Of a DNA stretch of 64,000 nucleotides, positions 20,950 to 32,524 are shown one piece after another (the first letter of the stretch is position 1; each line of letters opens with the position of its first letter). The DNA is from Odontocerum albicorne (taxonomy: Eukaryota > Arthropoda > Insecta > Trichoptera > Odontoceridae). The stretch lies in NCBI GenBank assembly GCA_949825065.1, contig OX463864.1, positions 15,327,327 to 15,391,326 on the forward strand. The letters run 5' to 3'. A program made the position numbers and the translations under genes. The notes beneath the pieces were generated by a model. It was not told the origin of the DNA and did not search any database. It saw nothing but the letters and a program-made list of their open reading frames with translations.

Positions 20950-21620
20950 GTCTCCATTTCGAGTTAGGCAAATAGGACAGAGCGCCAGACTTCATACAAC
21001 TTCTAAGATTTCTCGGACTACGTTTATTTCTTTCACAATATCATTCATTTGACCTAACCATACTTGGTCTTCCTCTCATATTTGCACTACATATCGGTAT
21101 GTTAGTATTTCTTCATGCATTCGTTCCACATGCCCAAACTATCTCAGCGTGCTCTTCGTCTTATAACATCAACCAAAGTTCACATTTGAAGAGTAACACT
21201 TATAAACCACTCAAGAGTCAAAAAATACGTCAAGAGTTATGAGAAAAAAACTGTGCGGTATTTGAGTCAACTAATTGCTTGTGGATATGTGCCTAGTGAC
21301 ATATTTGGTGGAAAAACAGAATCACTTTTAGTTTGAATTCACATATATACCATTTATGGGTATATAGTATTGTCGCTTGTTGATAGACTGTTTTTCCATT
21401 AAAAAAATAAAAATCAAAATATGGTTATGTGGTTTATGAGTTTTACTCTACATTTATCTCTCATCACTTCGTAATGTATTCTGTCATATATTGTCACTCG
21501 ATGTATTCTTCTCAATACTCGCATTTATACAGTATTTATTAATCCTATCAGTAATTTGCAACGTCCACGTTTCTCTCCCTTCCATTGTCACTTCACGTAT
21601 TCTTCTAAATGCAACAATTT
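20950..21620 (-). pseudogene. Decayed LINE 3' fragment, interrupted by a MITE
   Basis: The plus strand shows the reverse complement of the LINE tail seen at 1390 and 6914: gttaggcaaataggacagagcg, then atatcattcatttga and cttcgtaatgtattctgtca in the same order. It is interrupted at 21187-21449 by a small inverted-repeat element. No frame is open. Confidence 0.55.
21187..21449. mobile_element. MITE inside a LINE remnant
   Basis: The ends agagtaacacttataaaccac and gtggtttatgagttttactct are inverted copies. The 6 bp acattt flanks both sides (21181-21186 and 21450-21455), and joining the flanks restores the LINE order seen in other copies. About 263 bp with no ORF. Confidence 0.7.
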
Positions 21621-21624
21621 CTAC

Positions 21625-22370
21625 AGCATTTCTTTGGCTTGTCTTTTAACTCTTACAGGCTTAGTGGTCCACGTTATGCACCACCTTTTTTTGACGCTGT
21701 ACTGCACAATGGTACACGCAATGTACCACTTATTAAACCTCTCTATTGCTGCACGAACGCTATGATCATGTACCACTTCGTATAATATAATACTAATGAC
21801 TCCTATCCGCACAGCTGCAGGTCTGGTCCTGTTCAAATTCATTTAGCTTCTAATATTATTGACAGTTAGTTGTTCTTGGTGTGCCGACTTGTGCGTATAG
21901 AAGAAAAAGTTATATACTTGTATTAAATTTTAATAAAAAATAGTTGTGTTGTGATAAAATTAACTTCAGTAATTGTGGTAAATTTATATGTAGGTTAAAA
22001 ATTAATTTTATTTGGATGTATTTCGGCATTATTTGGTGGCACATTAGAAGTACCAGTGGAAATATGGACTAGTGGTACACAAGTTGTACCACCTCACCAG
22101 GAGTTCCTTGACCTACCGAGGAAGTGGAAATATGTTAATTTAGCATTTGTATGTATCATTTTTCAAACACATTAAAACAATAATAAGAAACTTGACTTTT
22201 TATTTTTTGTGCAGCCTGAGTAAAAAATAAGTGAAGTTTACCTGTGCCTGTAAGGTGGGCACAGTGGGTATAAAAGTTGCTACATAACAAAAAAAAAACT
22301 CGTCAGACTGTTCTGTATACAACGAAAGTGTTATATAATACAAAACAATATATTAAATTTAAATTATATC
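21625..22370. other. Unassigned A+T-rich DNA
   Basis: Short open frames only (up to 73 codons at 21621-21842, minus). The words gtggtacacaagttgtaccacc (partly palindromic) and caatggtacacgcaatgtaccac suggest another degraded small element, but I could not set its limits. Confidence 0.45.
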
Positions 22371-22375
22371 ATATA

Positions 22376-22440
22376 CAGTAGGCCCTCTTTATCCGCCGGG
22401 GATACGTTCCAAAACCCCCAGTGAATCGATTGTACCAGGC
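22376..22440. mobile_element. Possible pogo/Tigger-like terminal fragment
   Basis: The string cagtaggccctctttatccg followed by gatacgttccaaaaccccc closely resembles the end of pogo/Tigger-type DNA elements in animals, from memory. I do not find the matching opposite terminus, so it is either a solo end or a truncated MITE. Confidence 0.45.
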
Positions 22441-22811
22441 GACTCGAGCTGTCCTTGAAAAATCATTTCATTATCGCTATATGTGGAAAGATATATGATA
22501 TACCTACGGTTACGCCGCCGATACTCGGTCACCAGGGTCTCGCCAGGTTTCAATTAATTTTTTTTTTTCTTTGTTTTAGATGGCGTTCAGATATATTTGT
22601 TTGAAATTCAACATAATGCGAAAGCCAATAAGTATCTCTATAACACACATGAGTAAACCTAAAGATGAATTTGGGTTCGCCGATTTCGATAATCAATTTA
22701 AAAGAGGACTGAATGTGACAATAGAGGAAGTAAGTATTATTTGATTTATTATAAATTTCATAGAGAAGCAAAAACAGACTAGTATTATAATCTGCTTTTT
22801 TTTTTTTTAAA

Positions 22812-23140
22812 GTGCCGGAGCTCACTTCTTGTCAAGTTTTTTGTAAACCGTAGAAAAAGTGGTGGAGCGCCACTCCATTGCGCTCCACCGCAAAAAAAGC
22901 ATTGACAGTGCTTTTTTTAAAAAAAGAAAGGTGCGGGAGCTCACTTCTTGTCAAGCTTTTTGTAAACCGTAAAAAACGTGATGGGGCGCCACTCCATTGC
23001 GCTCCACCGCAAAAAAAGCATTGACAGTGCTTTTTTAAAAAAAAGAATGGTGCGGGAGCTCACTTCTTGTCAAGCTTTTTGTATAACGTAAAAAAGGTGG
23101 TGGAGCGCCGCTCCACTGCGCCCCACCGCAAAAAAAACAC
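22812..23140. repeat. 119-bp tandem repeat, three copies, with internal hairpin
   Basis: Copies begin near 22812, 22931 and 23050 at gtgc(c/g)ggagctcacttc. Each contains ggtggagcgc and gcgctccacc in inverted orientation about 11 bp apart, so each unit could form a GC-rich hairpin in otherwise A+T-rich DNA. No coding potential. Confidence 0.85.
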
Positions 23141-23392
23141 TGATTATACTAAATTAATCCTTTTAATTCTCTTCTAAGTGTAAATATTCAATAAGTTGTA
23201 AAATAGTTACACTCCATATGGAGTGTAACCTCACTAGATAACAGTAATCTCAGGCCGAGTTGCTTTAGTATACTCAATTTTTCACTAATTCAAAACTTTG
23301 AATCCTGCTAAATTATATATTCACATATCACAAAAGATTCTTTTCTTTTTCCTGCTGTGTGAACTGACATTTTGACAAAAAAAAACATACTA

Positions 23393-23609
23393 TAGTTCGG
23401 AAAATGTAGGATGAGTCCTGTGACAGCTCACAAATTTGCCCCAATACAATCTTATGTAAAATGCATTTACCTAAAGAACTTGCTATTTATTAGAATTGAG
23501 GCTTATTTTAAAGTTGATAAAACAATTAAAATTACTGAACATCGTTACAAGGTTGTATTGGGGCAAATTTGTGAGCATTCGCAGGACTCATCCTACATTT
23601 TCTGAACTA
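23393..23609. mobile_element. Palindromic MITE copy 3
   Basis: Begins tagttcggaaaatgtaggat and ends in its near reverse complement tcatcctacattttctgaacta, flanked by TA on both sides (23391-23392 and 23610-23611). It is 217 bp and of the same family as 4222-4436, including the ggttgtattggggcaaatttg arm. Confidence 0.88.
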
Positions 23610-23966
23610 TAACAAAGAAAATACAACTTAGTTAGAACGCACTTTAGGAGAGTGCTCTCACTACGGCGCTATATAAATTGTCATCTTATTATTGTTGCGT
23701 GTAATAGGTATCATATCCAAAATAATAATACTATTATATTATTTATTTAGTTACGAGTATTTATTAATTTATATAAATAAACGGTACCTTATAACAAAAA
23801 ATGAAGTGCCAGTATTGAATAGAATATATTATAATAATTTTACACAATTACAACAAAAATAATCGTAAAGAAACAAGTATCAAATCGTACAAAATCACAA
23901 GTAACCCAACACAATACGGGACCGTCTACAGGCGCGCACAGCCCGCACTGCAAAAAAAATACTAAC

Positions 23967-24131
23967 ACATGAAGTGTAGGAAACTGTATAATCGACTTAG
24001 AACGTTTTGGGCGCCATCTATCGAAAATAATACGACATAATGTTGTATTTAGGGTAAATAATACACTCACAAGCAAGAATATTTTTTTTAAAACCTTAAG
24101 TTAATTCTTCAGGTCTGAAGAAGTTAAAACG
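23967..24131. repeat. Dispersed repeat, copy A
   Basis: About 165 bp shared with 27457-27620 in the same orientation: both run from atgaagtgtagga through gggcgccatct and atacgacataatgtt to caggtctgaag. The two copies lie outside the piggyBac element at 24219-26975. Nature unknown. Confidence 0.7.
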
Positions 24132-24218
24132 TTTGACATTGAAATTTAAAAAAAAATATGCGTTGCATTTTTTTGTACTAGGGCTTTCAAGAAATAACAC
24201 TTGAAGGGGTTTGATGTT

Positions 24219-26975
24219 TAACCCCTAGGCGACGGGAAGGTTTCGTATTAATTTGCTATCTGGAACGGCGAGAATCTCAAAATCACTGTCTGCATTTTGT
24301 TGTTGTGCATTTCACTGCTTTGTGCTTTACCAAATAGAATTAAAATTATTAAAAAAATCGTGTCGTATTGTTAAACATTATTGAATTGTTTGTGCATAGT
24401 TAAAATGATCCGTTTTTTATTTTATTTATATGTTAGATGAAGTTTAAATTATAAATTACCTTCAAAATGCTCCTCTCCATAAAAGAACCACTCACTGAGA
24501 CTTCATTTATAGTCGCATCGTAACAAATCATTTTACTGTGTCAAGAATGTACATTTAGGAATAAACATATTCAGTTTTATTGGGAGTTTTGTTTACACGA
24601 TAATTATAAGGATTTTTTTAAAAGGTCTCTAAGATAATATTCCGCCATTCACACATACTTACACGGGCTCCGTGGCGGCATTTAATAGGGTGACCACAAG
24701 ATTGTTCGGAGCTTCGGACACTTTTGATTAATAAAATTTCACGGTGTGATGTATTTTAAAACAATTGGTTAGGCATAAACCAATACCACACTCGACACAC
24801 CAGTAACGTGTTTGGACACGACGTTTAGGGCCTTTTGACACTCCCTGTAACATGACTTACATGACACTCCCTGTAAACCGATTTTCTTTTTGAATTATCT
24901 GTTTTTGGTATGTCCGCAACAAAATGTTTTTCGACCAACCTCAGTGGGTACTCGCCAACTCGATTAACTTTTATTATTGACCCAGGAATATGATACTTAT
25001 GAACTAATTGTTTTATTACTTGTAAATGAAAATCTGTTAAACTAATATTTTTTTTAAATTTTAATTTGTACATGGCATGGGCATTGATCAAAACGACATC
25101 GATTGTTCGAAAAGCAACTTTTTTATACCACTTTTACGGGTTTCAACACGGGAGCTTTATTTTTCCAATTAGCTTTTCCCGTTTCCATCATTGATGCGTC
25201 GTGTGAAGTAGTCAACAGATGCACGTCTCTCTTGTCATGCCTTTCATGGCAAGTTGGCATCCAGCTTGTTTTGTGTCTACATCTCCTTTTTTGACTAATC
25301 CAAACGATGGCATGAATTTACGGGTTTTTTTTACAGTACCGCAGGCATTGGTCTGCTTGGTATGTAAATAATTAAATAAAAAAGGGCTAGTATACCAGTT
25401 ATCTATATACACTGTATGGCCTTTTCCTAAGTAATCACCTAATAATGAAACAACCACTTTTCCAGAAATCCCCAATTGCTTCGACAAATAGTTTCTTCCA
25501 TATTTGGTATTAGTATTTCCGTTTTAGCGCCAAAATAAATTACGAATTTTAAAACAAGTCCCGTTTTACAATCACATAACACAAAAAAATTTATACCAAA
25601 TCTATGTCTTTTCGCTGGAAGATATTGTTTTATGCACAACCTGCATTTGAATAATACTAACGACTCGTCAATGCAAATATTCTCGTTTGGATAAAAATGT
25701 TTTTTAAACTGGCTACACACTGAGTCAACAAAATCTCTTACTTTGTATGTCGTGTCACCTGGTTGTTGTTTTTCATTATCCGAGAAATGAAGCATACTTA
25801 GGATTGCCCTATCCCTTGGCATTATTTCTCCAAATATTGGTGTCGAAATGAACTTGTCTAATGACCAATATTTATGGATTTGACCCTTTTTGTTTGTTGC
25901 CTTAAGCATGGTCAAGGCAATGAACACGTACATTTCTTCAACTTAAACATTTTTCCATTTGTGTAATCTGGAATTCGGAGCTAATATTGTTTTCAATTTT
26001 ACAGTATCACAATATCGGTTAGTTTCAGTTGCTATATTACTCACAATGTCTCGACATAAAAATAACTCAAAATAATCTAATTCACAACTCTCTTCATTGA
26101 TGAATTCACAATCTCTTAAACCAGATTGTTCATTAAAATTGTGTACATCAGGTTGGAAGTTAATGCCACTTTCCCACTGGGGTGAGAAATTTGTAAAATT
26201 TATTTCACTGGGGGGATGTTCTTCTAATATTTCAGAATTGTTCATTTCACTCTCACTGTTTACCGGCGTTATACCCGTATGCTCTAAGTTCACCAAATTT
26301 TGGGGAATATAATCTTCTTCATCGCTCATTGATAAATCTGAATCGCAATCCAGCGCAAAATTTTCGATTTCTTCGTCATTCATTTTTAAGCCTTAAAAAA
26401 ACAGTATTTGTTCCAAAAAACACAAAATGATGCGTAACAACTAAATAATTAGTGTCATTCAAATAATAAACATAAATAAAATACTAAATCGAAAGGTATC
26501 ACTACACTAAAGGAAATGTTTACAAAATAAATGAAACAACGAAGTATTTCATCTAATGAATACTCCGAGTCGAGTATAAAATAATGGGCACCCTAAAATA
26601 AACAAATACACGCGCGGATATTATGTACACACAAGCGCGGATATCGTGTACAGACAAGCGGCAACGGACATGGAAAGGATGACTAAGCTGTGTGCGAATT
26701 CCCGCAATGCAATATTACTAATGATTGGATGTTTGTCACGGAAAATTAATTAAAAATATTTCTGTAAGTAAAAAGGAGAATATTTTTAAAGGGAATTGTA
26801 GTAAACACTTGACTCTATAGTATGATAATTTTTCTTTTGGTTTTTTACCGTCAAATTAACGAAATACGTGGAGATAAACATGACGAATATTCTGAACTAC
26901 AACGTGTAGTTGGTCGTACGCAGGGACCAATTTTCTTGCACTACACATTGTAGTTGGTCGTGGCCTCAGGGTTAA
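24219..26975 (-). mobile_element. piggyBac-type element 2, TTAA-flanked
   Basis: TTAA lies at 24219-24222 and 26972-26975. The inner ends read CCCCTAGGCGACG at the left and, reversed, CCCTGAGGCCACG at the right, a short imperfect inverted repeat of piggyBac style. A broken piggyBac transposase occupies 24728-26383 on the minus strand. Size about 2.75 kb, near that of a full piggyBac element. Confidence 0.82.
24728..26383 (-). pseudogene. Broken piggyBac transposase, third catalytic Asp lost
   Basis: The frame starts at an ATG (26383) with an acidic N-terminus typical of the family. It then breaks between about 25943 and 25933, near 25460 and near 25100. Family motifs appear in order: a WS..F.TPIF..MPRDR block, the first catalytic Asp in CIDESL (near 25660), the second in VYIDNWYTSPF (near 25400), then a WKDKR-like block and KPVKVV. 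There the sequence jumps to the post-catalytic helix region, so the GVD-type third Asp is missing. The C-terminal cysteine-rich zinc domain (YWCVECGIGLC...H) is present in another frame, ending at 24728. It is a pseudogene. Confidence 0.85.
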
Positions 26976-27456
26976 AGATCACTGATATAGTCAAGTGTAT
27001 TAGTTAATTTTTAATAATTTGAATTTATTTTTCTTAGGAAATGAAGAATGATTTCAAAGATTTACGAGGTTTATTGATCATCATGGATGACACAGCAGTA
27101 CAATCTACCACCTTACTCTGAGGACATCACTCTCCTGTGGACTAACTTCCTTCTTTCAAAGCTATCCTGAGACTTCCTGGGAGTCTTGCAAAGGCTTTAT
27201 GGCAGAACCCTTGTTGGAATCACTTCGTCCTCGTCAACAACACCGTGAATATACTTTGATAAAGATTAAATTTTTTAAATTGTATTATTAGTTATAAGAT
27301 TTTTTATATTGTTTTAAGTATTGGGTGCGACATATTAAAAGATGTAGTAAAGGATATTAATTTAACTATTTCAGACCTGAATTCCATTATCATGGATACA
27401 GAGTTCATATGCACTTTGTAAACAACTTTGTGTTATAATTCTGTTTTCTGATAACA
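26976..27456. other. Unassigned stretch with a possible exon
   Basis: A 3' splice-like tttttcttag at 27029-27038 precedes about 80 bp that read EMKNDFKDLRGLLIIMDD before a stop on the plus strand. I cannot identify it. The remainder to 27456 is A+T-rich with nothing recognised. Confidence 0.35.
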
Positions 27457-27620
27457 AATGAAGTGTAGGATACTGTATTATCGACTTTGAACGCTTTGGG
27501 CGCCATCTTTGTTATCTAAACTAATACGACATAATGTTGCATTTAGTGTAAATAATACACTGACGAGCAAGAATATATTTTTAAAACTAGAATTAATTCA
27601 GGTCTGAAGAGGTTAAAATA
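27457..27620. repeat. Dispersed repeat, copy B
   Basis: Second copy of the 165-bp repeat at 23967-24131, same orientation, with scattered differences and small indels. It ends just before a SINE-like head at 27653. Confidence 0.7.
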
Positions 27621-27652
27621 ATAATATTCTCGATAATAATAGGAATGATCTG

Positions 27653-27677
27653 AAGACCTCCGTGGCCTAGTGTTTAA
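27653..27677 (+). mobile_element. SINE head fragment
   Basis: gacctccgtggcctagtg followed by a TTAA resembles the A-box side of a tRNA-derived SINE. The piggyBac element 1 starts at that TTAA, which suggests it landed inside a SINE. The remaining part of the SINE is not seen on the far side. Confidence 0.4.
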
Positions 27678-28029
27678 CACTTTTAATCCCACGGGGCCGA
27701 TCATCAACCCCAACTGGTGTATGCGAAAAATCCCACGGGGCCGATCATCGGTCTCAAAGGTTTCATACAAGTTTTTATGTTGAATATACTCGTATATATA
27801 TATTTTTTAACTTTGAGAATCATTTGATTTTAAAATAATGCATTTACTGTATATTGAATACCTGCGGGTGACTTGTTGACTATTTAACATACGTCTGGTT
27901 TATTATACTTCCCAAAAAGGGTCGGATTACGCCCGGCGAAGCGGGTCTTAACAAAAGCAGGTACTCGGGATTAACTTTTCTTTACGATTTTGACAATTTT
28001 TAACGTAGTTTTATTTTCAATATCTTGTT

Positions 28030-29035
28030 TACTTGTACTTATTACATTTGCGTCTTGTGCAGTCGTTGAATGTGGATCATAGATAATTTTATCTTGCGGG
28101 ATTTTATGTGGAATTGTGAATATTTGTAAAATTTCAAGGTTATATTTAGTGATAAGTACGTCTTCAGCAGTCGTTGAATGTGGATCATAGATAATTTTAT
28201 CTTGCGGGATTTTATGTGGAATTGTGAATATTTGTAAAATTTCAAGGTTATATTTAGTGATAAGTACGTCTTCAGCAGTCGTTGAATGTGGATCATAGAT
28301 AATTTTATCTTGCGGGATTTTATGTGGAATTGTGAATATTTGTAAAATTTCAAGGTTATATTTAGTGATAAGTACGTCTTCAGCAGTCGTTGAATGTGGA
28401 TCATAGATAATTTTAACTTGCGTAATTTTATGTGGAATTGTGAATATTTGTAAAATTTCAAGGTTATATTTAGTGATTAGTACGTCTTCAGCAGTCGTTG
28501 AATGTGGATCATAGATAATTTTATCTTGCGGGATTTTATGTGGAATTGTGAATATTTGTAAAATTTCAAGATTATATTTAGTGATAAGTACGTCTTCAGC
28601 AGTCGTTGAATGTGGATCATAGATAATTTTAACTTGCGTAATTTTATGTGGAATTGTGAATATTTGTAAAATTTCAAGGTTATATTTAGTGATTAGTACG
28701 TCTTCAGCAGTCGTTGAATGTGGATCATATGGCAGATAATTTGAACTTGCGTAATTTTATGTGGAATTGTGAATATTTGTAAAATTTCAAGTTATATTTA
28801 GTGATTAGTACGTCTTCAGCAGTCGTTGAATGTGTATCATATGGTAGATAATTTGAACTTGCGTAATTTTATGTGGAATTGTGAATATTTGTAAAATTTC
28901 ATGGTTATATTTATTGATTAGTACGTCTTCAGCAGTCGTTGAATGTGTATCATATGGTAGATAATTTGAACTTGCGGAATTTTATGTGGAATTGTGAATA
29001 TTCGTAAAATTTCAAGAAAAATATTTAGTGATATT
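28030..29035. repeat. 108-bp tandem repeat, nine copies, in piggyBac element 1
   Basis: The word agtcgttgaatgtg occurs at 28061, 28169, 28277, 28385, 28493, 28601 and 28709 (period exactly 108) and then at 28821 and 28934 (112-113). The unit is 36 codons long, so minus-strand frames stay open across it; I do not regard these as genes. The array fills the leader between the left terminus and the transposase ORF. The last units have diverged, so the homogenised part is on the left. Confidence 0.92.
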
Positions 29036-29103
29036 TTTTTAAACATACTAATCTAACTCAATTCACCGTAATTTACAATTTAAAATTTGTAGATACCCTC
29101 AAT

Positions 29104-30084
29104 ATGAGCGGATCAATTGATAATGAGCAGAGCGGTGATAATACGTTCTCGGATAGTTCTAACGGTCCTACGTTCCATGAACCTGAACGTGATGACAATT
29201 CTGAAAATATTGAGGATGATAATTGGGATGAAGTTATTGAAGAAGATGGCATTGAACCTCCAACCATGCTACAATACCTTGAATTTTTTGGACCTAAACA
29301 CGCAAATTCGCCCACTGCATTACCCATTGCATATTTTAATCTTTTTTTCACTCACACTCTTCTGGATGAGTTTGTCAAACAAACAAATCTATACGCAAAC
29401 CACTATTTTCAACAAGCAAGTTCACCCTCAACTAATTATGCTTCAAAATGGAAAGATATCACCTTAGAAGAATTAAAAGGATTTCTTGCCTGTATACTAA
29501 ACATGGGACTCAATAAACGGCCTACGATCGCATCATATTGGTATACCAACAAATGTCAGAATTTTCCGTGGTTCCATGAGATGTTCACCAGAACTAGATT
29601 TCAACTCATATTGAAGTTTTTTCATATTACGGATACTCGAAATCATCCAAAATCTGGCATGCCCGGATACGATCCGTGTGCCTACATTCAACCTATGCTC
29701 TATACATATTTAGACGAACGAAGGACAGTGAAGTACTGGAAAAAAATTAGTTTTAACATTTTTTCAAGGATGGTCCTCAATGCTTACATTATTTATAAAG
29801 AAAATTTAACGCCATCAGTGAAGCCTATGTCAAGATTTAAATTTATAATTTCAATCGTTGATGATCTCGGAGAGGAGTGGTTAAACAAAAAAAACCAGCG
29901 TGAACAACCGCCAGAAGATGAAGATCGCCCGTTGCTGACACTACCGGGCAAACACCAGAGGGACTGTTGTGTGTGCAGCTCGCGAAAAAAATCTGGCGTT
30001 ATAAAACGGAAAAGATCTCGCACAATTTGTAATAAATGTGCAAAGGGCCTTCACGAAATTTGCGTGTCAAAGCATAAATGTTAA
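29104..30084 (+). CDS. Internally deleted piggyBac transposase, 326 aa, open frame
   Basis: The ORF keeps the acidic N-terminus (residues 1-60). It also keeps the family's N-terminal fold with LEFFGPKH near 60, KWKDIT near 117 and MFTRTRFQLILKFFHI near 160. At about residue 200 (PGYDPC...QPML) it jumps to YLDERRTVKYWKK, which normally follows the third catalytic Asp. The whole DDD catalytic core is therefore gone with the frame kept. The C-terminal cysteine-rich domain, which binds piggyBac end DNA in known members, is complete (CCVCSS, CNKCAKGLHEIC, C-terminal C). Normal length is near 600 residues. It cannot catalyse transposition but could in principle bind termini. Confidence 0.85.
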   Translation: MSGSIDNEQSGDNTFSDSSNGPTFHEPERDDNSENIEDDNWDEVIEEDGIEPPTMLQYLEFFGPKHANSPTALPIAYFNLFFTHTLLDEFVKQTNLYANHYFQQASSPSTNYASKWKDITLEELKGFLACILNMGLNKRPTIASYWYTNKCQNFPWFHEMFTRTRFQLILKFFHITDTRNHPKSGMPGYDPCAYIQPMLYTYLDERRTVKYWKKISFNIFSRMVLNAYIIYKENLTPSVKPMSRFKFIISIVDDLGEEWLNKKNQREQPPEDEDRPLLTLPGKHQRDCCVCSSRKKSGVIKRKRSRTICNKCAKGLHEICVSKHKC

Positions 30085-30582
30085 CCAGCTTTTACCATAT
30101 TTTAAATTTTTAACGATTTTTTTTATAACTAAAAAGGTTCGCCACCACTGTAGAAATATCGATATGGTTATTTATAAGGTTATGAATAATTATAATTATT
30201 ATTTTTTTTTATTTATCTCGTTTTATAAATTCTTCAAAAAATCCTTGATATTTTGTTTATTTCGCGAAAACAATGTAAATTTCTTTTTTAACTTTTTTTT
30301 ATTTAAAATTTTTCATTGGTTTTTCTAAAAAAAAAACATACATTATTGGGTTTATAATGGATAAAAATAAAAATTTTATAAAAAAAAATTGAGCTCACTA
30401 GTTTTAACCAATATATGAAAATAAGTTATTATTTTACTCTTTTGAGATCTCCACAAAAAATTAGCTTTTAAAATTAAATATTAACTGAGATAAAAAAAAG
30501 TATAACTTTAAGTTTTTTTTGCCAAAAAATGCTTGGGATTTTTCGCTAATTTTATGCAAAATATGCTGGGATTAAAAGGGTT

Positions 30583-31240
30583 TTAATATAGATAATTCGT
30601 ATAAGACACATCGTGTACGATTTCTCTCCCGACCGACATTGCATGCGAATTATTTGTGTAACATACTAATTTGTCCACAAGCCCGGGAGGCAAGGTCAAT
30701 TGACGTTACATAAAAATGTTAAGTTCAGATTCATTTATATTTTTTTTCATTTAACATTATATGTACGAGTCAGTACGTTCAGATTCATTTATAATTGTTT
30801 TCTTTTAACATTATATGTACTCGTATTTGCTTTGTCAAGGTTGGGATTTGCTGTCACGTTCATGAAAACCTTTTTTCTTGTGTTTAACCCTTTTTTACCT
30901 TCTTAAATCAAGTACCAGTGCGACTTTAGGTCATATGTAATTTATTATGAACGAAAGAGGTAAACCCACATTTTTCTGTTACGAGAATGTCTTGTGTGAT
31001 TTATTTTCAAAACGGAATCGAACCATGTGATACCCATTTTAACTTGTGGTATTTGAACTGTGTGTAGGTTCCTTTTTGCATATATACGTCCATATTACAA
31101 TATTTTCTTGAATATATTGGAGTCGTCGATATTTTGAATGAGTGACACAACTTATAAAATGGATTTTATCAGGGGAACGTTTTTCCAAATATATGTACAG
31201 TCAATAATTAATTATTAAATATAATTCTGTACCCTAGATA
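30583..31240. other. A+T-rich spacer, nothing recognised
   Basis: A minor direct repeat of about 60 bp (gttcagattcatttata and ttaacattatatgtac twice) at 30720-30830. No coding feature. Confidence 0.55.
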
Positions 31241-31365
31241 ATAAACCACGGGAGTCCACTTTTTGCTGTTTTGGAGTTAACAATACATAAATGATTGTAA
31301 TAAGCTGTTCTAAAAAAAAACTATGTTTCCTGCACATTCATTGCGATGTGACTCCCGTGGTTTAT
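31241..31365. mobile_element. Short inverted-repeat element
   Basis: ataaaccacgggagtc at the left and gactcccgtggtttat at the right are perfect inverted copies 125 bp apart end to end. No ORF. It ends two bases before the 8-bp target duplication of the next hAT element. Confidence 0.6.
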
Positions 31366-31515
31366 CCTCTAGGCCAGTGCTCCCCAATTACTTTCATGTA
31401 ACGGCCCCCTAAATCTGAAGTAATTAATTCCCGCCCCCCCCTCCCAAAAAAACATTTTTTATAGTTGAAGATTTATTTGGCAATAATTATTACAATTAAA
31501 ATACACATATTTATA

Positions 31516-32524
31516 CAGGGCCGTGGAGTCGCTTAAAAAAAAACACGACTCCGACTCCGATTCCTATATTTACCAACAATACGACTCCGACTCTACAACT
31601 CCGACTCAAAAAAGCTCAATTTTAGCAGGTTGTTTCCTACCTTTGCATATAGCCATTTTTTTCATGTTATAGGGATAAAAATAAAACAAGATCAAACTTT
31701 AATAATTATTTATTAGAATTTATTCTTAAAAACAACATTGCTTCTTTTAAATCTGTATTCGTAGAGGCTCTCAAATCAGAATTGAGAAGAGCGGAAAATA
31801 ACCGCTCTACGGATACTTGGGTTGGGGGTAATGCTGTAACGATCAATGCTGAATCTTTTACGATTTCTAGATACCGCTGTATTGCCATTTCAACATTTAA
31901 CTTATAAGTTCGGTCAATTTTTTCCATTATTTTCAATGCATCATAAAATTCAATTTTAAATTTTGAAATAGAGTCTCCTTCATCTATATTGGGACTGTGA
32001 TTCAAACGAGGACGTTTTAGTTTATCGTGTTCATTGAGATATTTTTCAAAATCGTCTTCAGATTCAGCGTTGTCGGATGAAGATGATGATACTTCGTGTA
32101 CGCTGCCTGCTGTAGTCTCTTATTCTAGTCGAAGGCCTTTCATACGAACGGTTAATTCAAACATAGCGTTTTTCGCTCTATTTATTTGTTCTTCCGTCAA
32201 TATGGATCGAACCATGGGGTTAACATAGATCCCAGCCAACAGAATTTTCTTTCGACGAGAGAAAGAAGGAGACAAACACATTTTCGTAGACTTGATGCAT
32301 TAAATGGATCTCGGTGATTCACCATATCGGCGCGACTTGCGCCTGCAAGTTTAATATTCGTGCACAATACACATTCATTGTAATAATTAAAAAAAATGTA
32401 TAATAAATTTTAACGAAAAATTAGTCGGAGTCGCTCGTTTTTTACGACTCCTACTCCGACTCCGGCCCAAACACCGCGACTCCGCGACTCCGACTCCAAC
32501 TCCGACTCCGACTCCACAGCCCTG
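31516..32524. mobile_element. Inner hAT element, 8-bp target duplication
   Basis: The ends cagggccgtggagtcg and, reversed, cagggctgtggagtcgg match a widespread hAT terminus type (subterminal gactccgactcc runs on both sides). The duplication tatttata is perfect at 31508-31515 and 32525-32532. It carries the C-terminal end of a hAT transposase on the minus strand. Confidence 0.9.
31709..32310 (-). pseudogene. hAT transposase C-terminal fragment (dimerisation domain)
   Basis: The minus strand encodes ALPPTQVSVERLFSALL then SDLRASTNTDLKEAMLFLR, the classic hAT dimerisation motif, ending at 31706. Upstream in the same frame are NPMVRSILTEEQ and an acidic linker, with one TAA stop near 32120. The BED zinc finger and catalytic DDE region are gone. 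It lies wholly inside the inner hAT element. Confidence 0.85.

Larger units (their letters stand above)
27678..30582 (+). mobile_element. piggyBac-type element 1 (deletion derivative)
   Basis: Left end CACTTTTAATCCCACGG and, reversed, right end AACCCTTTTAATCCCAGC form the inverted termini. A second inverted block, gcgaaaaatccca, lies inside both ends. TTAA occurs at 27674-27677 and 30583-30586. Between them are a 108-bp tandem repeat and a shortened but open transposase ORF. The 236-bp MITE at 11238-11473 carries the same ends. Confidence 0.8.

Noticed and set aside
28042..28677. Minus-strand ORFs with 36-residue repeats
   Set aside because: By-product of the 108-bp tandem array in piggyBac element 1; the period is a multiple of three.
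28030..29035. CRISPR array
   Set aside because: The units are contiguous tandem repeats without spacers, in a eukaryotic transposon.
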